Assembly (NCBI RefSeq): GCF_035046505.1
Contig: NC_089822.1
Coordinates: 107,959,307 to 108,023,306 of the forward strand
Source: Tiliqua scincoides
Taxonomy: Eukaryota > Chordata > Lepidosauria > Squamata > Scincidae
Direction of reading: 5' to 3'
Length of the DNA stretch: 64,000 nucleotides
Positions 56,160-64,000 of the stretch are shown here, piece by piece; position 1 is the stretch's first letter; each line of letters begins with the position of its first letter. A model generated the notes under the pieces. That model did no database searches, was not told the DNA's origin, and saw only the letters and a list, made by a program, of their open reading frames with translations. The translations under genes and the position numbers were made by a program.

Positions 56160-59068
56160 CTTAATCATCAAAGCATTGTTCTCCGGCTCCTGATTTTGCC
56201 TTGAGGTTGACTCCTGAAGCCTTTTCCACAACTGGATATAGCCACAAGGCAGTGGAGGTTTGAGAGAGTTTCCTTCTCTTAGATCAGGGGTGCTCAAACT
56301 TTCAACTTTAGGGATGCTGGACCTTTAACAAGTGTATAGAAGAGAGAATTGCAGCAGGTGCAACTTGTCATCCCAAAGATGACAAGCTACACCTGCTGAA
56401 ATTCTCTCTTCTATACACTTGTTAAAGGTCCAGCACCCTAAAGTTGAAAGTTTGAGCACCCCTGTCTTAGATGAGCTGCTTTCCTAGGCTGATGAGCCTC
56501 ATCTACCCGTTTGATACTGGCACCAGCTCGAACTGATTCTCACCAGACACTCCAGCCTTCGCAGCATCAAGATCACATGTAGTTATTGGTGCTGCCTGCG
56601 ACACTGACCACTCCCTGGTGTGCAGCAGAGTGAAACTGCAAACTAAGCGACTGTATCACATGAAAAAGGAAGGAAGACCTCACATTGACACCAGGAAAAC
56701 CCAGGATCAGGGAAAAGTGGAAGAATTTGAATGAGCGCTTGAGGAATCTCTTCCAGGCCCAGACAATGCAGATGCATCCAACAGATGGGAACATTTCAAG
56801 AATGCCGTTTACAACAACGCCTTGTCCATATTCGGCAAGAAGACCAACAAGACGGCAGACTGGTTTGAAGCCCACTCTGAGGAGTTGACACCAGTCATTG
56901 AGGAAAAGAGAAGAGCTCTAGCAGCATACAAAGCCTGTCCCAGTGAGCACAACCTGCAGGTCCTCTGAGTTGCTCGCAGCAAAGTCCAGCAGACTGCCAG
57001 GAGATGTGCTAACAACTACTGGCTCCAACCTGTTCTCAGATACAGATAGCAGCTGACACAGGCAACATCAAGGGGATGTATGATGGTATCAAGCTGGCCC
57101 TAGGTCCAACACAGAAGAAAATTGCCCCTCTGAAGTCTGCCACAGGCAAGGTCATCCAGGACCAGGCACAGCAGAAGGAATACTGGGTACAGTACTACTC
57201 TGAGCTGTATTCCCGAGAAAATGCAGTAACCAACGAAGCACTGAACAACATCGAGTACCTGCCTGTGTTGGAGGAGCTTAACAGTGAACCAACCCTAGCA
57301 GAACTTCATGTGGCCCTGGACTCCCTCACCTCTGGCAAGGCACCTGGAAAAGACAGCATCCCTGTTGAAGTCCTAAAGTGCTGCAAAGAGATCATCGCCA
57401 CTGAGCTGCATGAAATCCTCTGCCTCTGCTGGAGAGAAGGTAAAGTACCACAGGACGTGAGGGATGCAAACATCGTCACGCTGTACAAGAACAAAGGCGA
57501 CAGGGGTGACTGCAATAACTACTGTGGCATCTCTCTCCTTAGCGTTGTAGGAAAGCTGTTTGCCCGAGTTGCACTAAAGAGGCTCCAGGTATTTGCAGAG
57601 AGCATCTATCTAGAATCACAGTGAGGATTCTGAGCCAACAGGTCCACCACTGATATGGTATTCTCCCTTAGGCAGCTGCAGGAGAAATGCAGAGAACAAC
57701 GACAGCCACTCTTTATAGCCTTCATAGATCTCACAAAGGCTTTCGACCTGGTCAGCAGGGACGGCCTCTTCAAGATTCTCCCCAAGATCGGATGTCCACC
57801 CAGGCTCCTCAGCATCATCAGGTCTTTCCACAATGACATGAAGTGCACTGTAATCTTTGATGGCTCAACATCAGACCCTTTTGACATCTGAAGCGGAATG
57901 AAGCAGTGCTGTGTTCTCACACCAACCTTGTTTCGGATTTTCTTTGCTGTCCTGCTGAAGCATGCCTTTGGAACTGCAACAGAAGGCATCTATCTCCGGA
58001 CCAGATCAGACAGAAAGCTCTTCAACCTCTCCAGACTGAGAGCAAAGTCCAAAGTCCAGCTGAAATGTCTGTGTGACTTCCTCTTTGCTGACGATGCAGC
58101 TGTCACCGCCCACTCTGCCAAAGATCTCCAGCAGCTCATGAACTGTTTTAGCAAGGCCTGCCAAGACTTTGGACTGACAATCAGCCTGAAGAAAACACAG
58201 GTCATGGTTCAGGATGTGGACTCACCTCTCTGCATTACAATCTCTGCGCATGAACTGGAGGTTGTCCATGACTTTGTGTACCTTGGCTCAACGATCTCCG
58301 ACATTCTTTCTCTCAATACTGAGCTAAACAGATGCATCGGCGAAGCAGCTACCACATTTTCCAGACTTGCAAAGAGAGTCTGGTCCAACAAGAAGCTGAC
58401 GGAACATACCAAGATCCAGGTCTACAGAGCTTGCGTCTTGAGTGCACTTCTGTACTGCAGCGAGTCATGGACTCTTCGCACACAACAGGAGAGGAAACTG
58501 AACGCTTTCCACATGCACTGCCTCCGACACATTCTCGGCATCACCTGGCAGGACAAAGTTCCAAACAACACAGTCCTGGAATGAGCTGGAATCCCTATCA
58601 TGTATACAGTGCTGAAACAGAGACACCTGCGTTGGCTTGGTCATGTCGTGAGAATGGGCGATGGTCGGATCCCAAAGGACCTCCTATGTGGAGAATTTGT
58701 GCAGGGTAAGTGCCCTATGGGTAGACTACAGCTGCGCTACAAGGATATCTGCAAGAGGGATCTGAAAGCCTTAGGAATGAACCCCAACAGATGGGAAACC
58801 CTGGCCTCTGAGCGGCCTGCTTGGAGGCAGGCTGTGCAGCATGGCCTTTCCCAGTTTGAAGAGACACTTGGCCAACAGACTGAGGCAAAGAGGCAAAGAA
58901 GTAAGGCCCATAGCTAGGGAGACAGACCAGGGACAGACTGCATTTGCTCCCAGTGTGGAAGGGATTGTCACTCCCGAATCGGCTTTTTCAGCCACACTAG
59001 ACACTGTGCCAGAACCACCATTCAGAACGTGATACCATAGTCTTTCGAGACTGAAGGTTGCCAACAAC
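56160..59068 (+). mobile_element. LINE with nearly complete reverse transcriptase, decayed by stop codons
   Basis: Order: 5' non-coding block (56170-56550); end of the endonuclease domain (ACDTDHSLVCSRVKL near 56590), then an RT. The RT shows SGKAPGKDSIPVEVLKCC (57333), YKNKGDRGDCNNY (57484), SLLSVVGK, IDLTKAFDLVSRDGLF, the catalytic LFADDAAV (58084) and KIQVYRACVLSALLYCSESW. After that comes RHLRWLGHVVRMGDGRIPKD and a final CSQCGRDCHSRIGFFSHTRH-C finger, ending at a stop at 59038-59040. From 57076 to 59040 everything is in one frame. Five in-frame stops (57622, 57631, 57889, 58582 and 58915) interrupt it, some of the CGA-to-TGA type. Most of the endonuclease is missing. The LINE clade is not assigned. 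A hAT MITE sits in its 5' block. Confidence 0.88.
56285..56464. mobile_element. hAT-type MITE (180 bp) nested in the LINE
   Basis: A near-perfect palindrome: CAGGGGTGCTCAAACTTTCA at the left and the inverse GAAAGTTTGAGCACCCCTG at the right. It is flanked by a perfect 8-base duplication TCTTAGAT (56277-56284 and 56465-56472). Same subfamily as 40804-40955. Confidence 0.95.
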
Positions 59069-59844
59069 ATTGTATCAATCTGCCACTAGATGGCACTGTA
59101 TGCTGCTTAGAAGTTGAAGCTGGCTCATGACTTGAGAAAATCAGAGTTGCTTCCACACTGGAGTCAGTTATTAAATTACAAAATAAAATTTAATTTATTA
59201 ACTCTGGTTATTATTATGTCATTTCACAAAAAGTTTACTAACCAGTTTATATAACCAAAGAAGCTACACAATGGTTTCTTAGCCCAAAGGAACTCACAGT
59301 CTGAAAAAAATACGGCAGGGAGACACCAGAAACTGTCATTGGGAGGGCAATATACTGAAGTGTGGCAGATTTTTCAAGCTGGCCTAGAAGTAAGTACAGT
59401 TAAAGAACAGTGAGATTTAGATGCCTTGGAGTAGAGGGTCCCAAATTTACCCTATTCACGGCACCTTTAATGTCGGAGTAACTCTTTCACAGTGCCCCTA
59501 AGACTGGAAGGCCTACAGTCTTAGAGACGTGGCCAGAACTTCTGGAAAAATATTCCACAGCACCCCTGTGAGTTAGCTGTGGCGCTCCAGGGTGCTGTAA
59601 CACATCGTTTGAGAACCTCTGCCATAGGCCATTATTTTTACTTTCAGATTGCCTGTAACCTCCTCCCTCTATTTATACTATTATTCACATGTGGGCATTG
59701 CCAACACCCAAGCTATTTCCAAAGCCTGCTTGTTTTATTCTTTCCTCCTTGTACTATTCAACACCAACACACATGCTTGTATTTTTAATGAACTCCTTTT
59801 GTGTTGGAACTCTTTACTTGCCTGCAGTTGACTGAACTCAGTCA

Positions 59845-60200
59845 GAATCAGTTGGTAGAGCAGCCGCCTTGTATGCCTGAAGATCTGAGGCTGCCAGTTC
59901 GAAACAACCGGAAGTACCCAAGAACTGACGACATGCTGATATACTGATGAGCTAACCCTAGGTGGCAGAGAGGAGTTGCCGTCAAGTAGAGCATGGGAGG
60001 TGAAAGGCCAGAGAGAGGCCAGACCAGGAAGGAATCCAGCTGGAATGAGGAGTTCTATGAAAGACTAGAACTATTCAATTGTAAAAATCCCTACAGGGGT
60101 TTAGAACAGCCTGCCTATGTAAACCGCCTTGGATTAAAGTCTGAGGAGAAATCGGAAACCAAAGAAAGGCGGTATATAAATACCTGTATAAATAAATAAA
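59845..60200 (+). mobile_element. tRNA-derived SINE (Sauria-type), full length
   Basis: Head AATCAGTTGGTAGAGCAGCC (box A) and GGCTGCCAGTTCGAAAC (box B). The body has CCTAGGTGGCAGAGAGGAGT and the 3' tail reads GCCTGCCTATGTAAACCGCC, AGAAAGGCGGTATATAAATA, TAAATAAATAAA. Sense to the + strand. Confidence 0.85.
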
Positions 60201-60246
60201 ATCAGTCTTGATCCAGTCTTTCTCAACTCTGGGTTACACACTACAA

Positions 60247-60452
60247 CAGCCATTTTCAACCAGTGTGCCATGGCACATTGGTGTGCCACTAATGGTCTAT
60301 AGGTGTGCCGTGGGAGTTTGAAGGAGGGTAATTTAGTAGTAGTGCAAATTGAGACATGACCCCACACACACAAACACCAGCAGCCTGGTGTGCCTTGTCA
60401 ATTTTAGCATCTTGTCAGTGTGCCATGAGATGAAAAAGGTTGAAAATTGGGG
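60247..60452. repeat. hAT-like element, GGCACACTGACAAGGC subfamily
   Basis: CAGCCATTTTCAACCAGTGT to GAAAAAGGTTGAAAATTGG. Confidence 0.65.
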
Positions 60453-60459
60453 GGAATTA

Positions 60460-62550
60460 GTCATATAACTGGGTAGGAGACATTTGAGAGTGGGCTCTCT
60501 GTGTCTGGCTGGCTTTGTCATAAAGATAATGGCGGAAAGTAGACCCCACTTTGGCCCCAGCCTAGTTACAGATCAGAGAAAGATGGAAGGCACTGCCTCC
60601 AAAGCTCCTCCCTCTGTCTTCTCCCCTCCATTACCAGAGGTCAACTCACATACCACTTTTTCATGCTCCCTATTTCACACCTGCAAATAGGGACATTTTC
60701 TGTAATACCCCTTTTACCACACCAATCATTTGCTTGGAAATGTGTCGCCCATATACTTATTGGGAAGCCAGGACTATGCTCAGGTTATGGCTTCCTATTG
60801 AGGGGTTTGCCACTAGAGACTGCATGAAAAGCCTAGGCTTTGTTTTTTCTGCTGACAGAGACTTTTAGCAAACCTAGATGAAAGAAAAAGAGACAGAAAC
60901 CAAAACACACACAAGTGAAAGAGTAATAGGAAATCTATTTGTCTTTTAATGTGTGTGTGTGTTCCATAAAATATGTTTATTTAATGCTCTGTTCTAGTGA
61001 TTCTGATCTCTGACTCTGCATAAAGTATGACTGCCAAGCATCATATCTTACAGTCTCAAAATGTGTGAATACTTCATATATCTATAAATTGTACAATAAC
61101 TATGCAATACATTCATATATGTTTACACTTCATTCTATATTTGACATGGAGAACACTTTTAAATCTATTATGTAGATTTATGTATCAGTTTTAAAAATGG
61201 ATGTCTAACAACCCCTTGGTAAAAGCGCACTTTTGGGGGGGGGGATGACATACTTTTTCTGTGCAGTGACAAGTCAGTTACTTCTTTTTTTCTTTCTTTT
61301 CACTAGATTGGCTCCTGTGACTTGAACATCATGAAATACTGTAGCAAATGAAGCCTCTCCTTGCACAAAGATAAAGTGATAGGAAAAACTTCAGATCTTT
61401 ATTTCTGTCTATCAGGCTCCTGCTAAAGGTTCACAGGAAATATTGACTGGGGGTGGAGGGGAAATGGTCAGCAAACCCACTAATGCATATTTCTACCAAA
61501 TAGTATCTATGGGTGGGTTCAGACATGCATCTTCATCAAGTGATAGTTTGCATGTGTGAATAAACCGCCACAGATTAATTACCACAAAGAGAGTGTGTTG
61601 TTGACTTAATGTCAATTCAAGCCACATTTTTCAATAGAAACTGATCACACATTCAGCTGAACAGCATCAATCCCTGAAAGAAGAAAGACCATGTCTATGT
61701 GTGAATTTGCTGCACACCACCACAGCTCCCTCTTTCTATAGGATAATCCTCTCCTTGAACAAATGGGAAATAAGGGCTTGTTCACACAAGCATTTTGACA
61801 TTCAGTCGACACCATTCATCACTAATGTTTTGGCGCAAGGACAGCTCTTGACAATATGTGATGTGCCAAATTTGTAGTTTCCTTCCTCTTGGAAGATCTT
61901 GCAAAAGTGGACTGAGCAAGAAAGTAGTGAGGCACAACCCTGACACATGTCCAAGCATCCACAAGACTGGTGACTGCATTAAAAAAAAAGCAACTCATGG
62001 TGGCTACCTCTATTCTAACCTGAATTGTTCCTGTGTTTTATGTGACCTTTCAGAAACACTCTTCCTCCTCCTCTGATTTTGTTGTGCCCTGTTACATGGG
62101 GAATGACACAGATGGTTGACCTCCCCACAGTCCTGCTTTACTTTAAATGAGACAATATTTTTCCTGCACTTATGAACTGGACACGTTAAAAACAATACAC
62201 TCCACAATGATGGTGATTCTGCTCACTTCTGGGGAACAGTTGGATGCAGTTTGGACCCAGGCTGCAGTTACCCAGTTGTGGTAACAACAAAATCTGCCCC
62301 ATCGACTGTAAGACATGTCATCATGCTAAAGTCAGAAATAACAGGATATATGTGAACCCTATAAGTTAGATGCTGGTTGTGATCAGCATTTTCATTCTCT
62401 AAACAGCAGCTAGTACGGGTCTGTTCCTGGGGCATAATCCATTAGAAATTGCTCTTCCACAAGCCCCACTGACATGAGCAATGGTAGTGTTCTTGGGCAG
62501 CTCCTTGGGGCTTGTCCAAGGTAATTTTCTGGAGGATTGTGCCTCAAGTA
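60460..62550. other. Intergenic DNA, nothing recognised
   Basis: Two kilobases of AT-rich sequence with a short (GT)n near 60950 and a 10-base G run near 61237. No exon or named repeat found. Confidence 0.4.
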
Positions 62551-62553
62551 ATT

Positions 62554-62737
62554 TAGGGCCAAATCCTAACCAACTTTCCAGTGCCAGTGCAGCTGCAGTG
62601 CAGCCCCAAGGAAAAGGAACAAAAATTCCCTTACCTGGAGGAGGCTTCCACGGTTGTCCCCCTACCACAGGATTCAGTGCATGCACCATAGACACGGCTG
62701 CACTGGTGCTGGAAAGTTGGATAGGATTTGGCCCTTA
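62554..62737. mobile_element. 184-bp terminal-inverted-repeat element, best copy of the CAATCCTAACCAA family
   Basis: The left TAGGGCCAAATCCTAACCAA, continuing through ACTTTCCAGTGCCAGTGCAG, is mirrored on the right by GCACTGGTGCTGGAAAGTTG and GATAGGATTTGGCCCTTA. Inverted ends are about 40 bases. No coding capacity. Confidence 0.85.
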
Positions 62738-63571
62738 GAGATCAGGTTTGCATCAAGCACTTGGCCCATTATTAGGTCACTGATCTAAACATACTTTATG
62801 CACTATATGAAAGTGGAGGGTCTTCTATTCCCATGTGACTCAACCAAGCAACTTACTTGCTACATTCCATTCAGTGGGGACTGCCAGACCAGAAATGCGC
62901 TACACAATTACAAGTAATACAGCATTTTTAAAAAAACATGATTCTGCTGACATCAGTGCAGTTCAGAGTTGCTATATGAATTCAATGCAAAGTGTAGATA
63001 TAAACTTCCAGCACCAGGTGGCAGCCTGGATCATTTAGATCCATGCTGAAACAGGGACTTAGAGCTTCTCTCCCTTTCTGAGACTTGATAAAATGAGAAA
63101 CTTAGAGCCGGCTTACCACCAACACAATGGTAAATTAATGCTGTGAAGAATTGCTCTGCTATTTAAAAACTAAAGTAAGCATCACTGTTGGGCATGCTTA
63201 ATGTTGGGAGCTAAAGGGCTTTAGGAAAGGAATTCTGAGTTTCCAGAGAAATAAATGAACCAATTCCCCCTGTGAAACACTATGGCTAGAAAGAAGTAAC
63301 CACTTTTTCAAAGAGCTGAAAGTGGGGCAAGGAACCAGCATCTCCTGATAAAAGGGCAGCATGACCGCAAAAGACCTTGCCTGAGACCTTGGAAAAGCCT
63401 TGCCAGCCAGTGTAGACAACACAGGGGTAGATAAGATGAGAGAGAGTGGATCTATGCTCTGTAGCAGCATAAAGTAGCTACAGAGCTCCTGCCATAAAAA
63501 CTATCACTTCTCAGGTTTGTTTCCGTCCCTCTGTTGCCTGTCATCCAAACAAGTAGTGCATGGTCTTAGAG

Positions 63572-63925
63572 CAGGGGTCTCCAAACCCTGGCCCAGGAGC
63601 CTGTTGCGGCCTGTGGTGAGCTTCTATCCAGCCCGCGGCCAGCCTCTGATCCCCTGAGAGCCTCTGGCCCACTTGACCAAACCCAACCAGAGTTGTGCTT
63701 GTGGGGTGGGGGAATGGGGGGTCCATTTAGGTGTGTGCTTTATTTCTTGGGCTATGTTTGTGCTTGGAGAAGTCCTGGACATTTGAGCCCATTCATTTAT
63801 TCATTCATCTAAGTTCCATCTCCAAAGCATTTATTTAAATTTCATATTTAATTTTGTTTTCCGGCCCTCGACACTGTGCCAGATATTTGATGCAGCCCTT
63901 CGGCCAAAAAGTTTAGAGACCTCTG
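63572..63925. mobile_element. hAT-like non-autonomous element (354 bp)
   Basis: CAGGGGTCTCCAAACCCTGG at the left, GTTTAGAGACCTCTG at the right. Flanks TCTTAGAG / TCTTAACA share only five of eight bases. The middle has the GGCCCGCGGCC-type block common to this amniote element group. Confidence 0.7.
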
Positions 63926-64000
63926 TCTTAACAAATGTCAATAATGGAGCACAAGAAATGAGCCACTAGTGTCATGGATACTGATGGCTGTGCCATGCCA

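Noticed and set aside
46560-64000. Search for APOBEC1, NANOG or MFAP5 exons expected near AICDA in some amniotes
   Set aside because: No HxE...PCxxC deaminase exon, homeobox or other recognisable exon was found by eye.

Overview
The window is vertebrate nuclear DNA, most likely from a squamate reptile (a lizard). The evidence is spliced host genes with long repeat-filled introns, one CpG-island promoter, Sauria-type tRNA-derived SINEs, CR1-like and other LINEs, and many small hAT-like and Tc1/mariner-like elements. The squamate assignment is inferred from repeat content and gene order; the gene identities come from protein similarity I recognise directly.

Three host genes are present. (1) The last exon of M6PR (cation-dependent mannose-6-phosphate receptor) lies on the + strand at 205-327. 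It encodes the whole sorting tail and is followed by its 3' UTR. (2) The complete PHC1 gene (polyhomeotic homolog 1, PRC1 subunit) lies on the - strand. It has a non-coding first exon in a CpG island near 30.9-31.3 kb and 14 coding exons from 22799 down to 5842. All splice phases agree, and together they encode 995 residues with HD1, FCS zinc finger and SAM domains. (3) The complete AICDA gene (activation-induced cytidine deaminase) lies on the - strand. It has five exons, from an 8-base coding start at 46281-46288 down to the stop at 37060, and encodes 198 residues with catalytic HVE and SWSPCYDC motifs. Its probable 3' UTR (about 34.98-37.06 kb) carries two perfect miR-155 8-mer sites.

Layout: 0.2-2.6 kb M6PR end; 2.6-5.8 kb convergent M6PR/PHC1 tails and repeats; 5.8-31.3 kb PHC1; 31.3-35 kb repeat-rich intergenic DNA including a long hairpin; 35-46.5 kb AICDA; 46.5-64 kb gene-free as far as I can see, dominated by a decayed LINE (54.5-59.1 kb), small DNA transposon relatives and a SINE.

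The three genes do not form a pathway. PHC1 is a chromatin repressor, M6PR a lysosomal sorting receptor and AICDA the antibody-diversifying deaminase. The direct PHC1-AICDA adjacency and their shared direction are of evolutionary interest. I found no undescribed gene system. The most unusual structures are a chimeric LINE-plus-local-DNA insertion in PHC1 intron 1, oppositely oriented tandem arrays of a ~90-bp element on both sides of the PHC1 promoter, a 267-bp inverted repeat, and a LINE whose 5'-type segment starts with an inverted copy of its 3' end.
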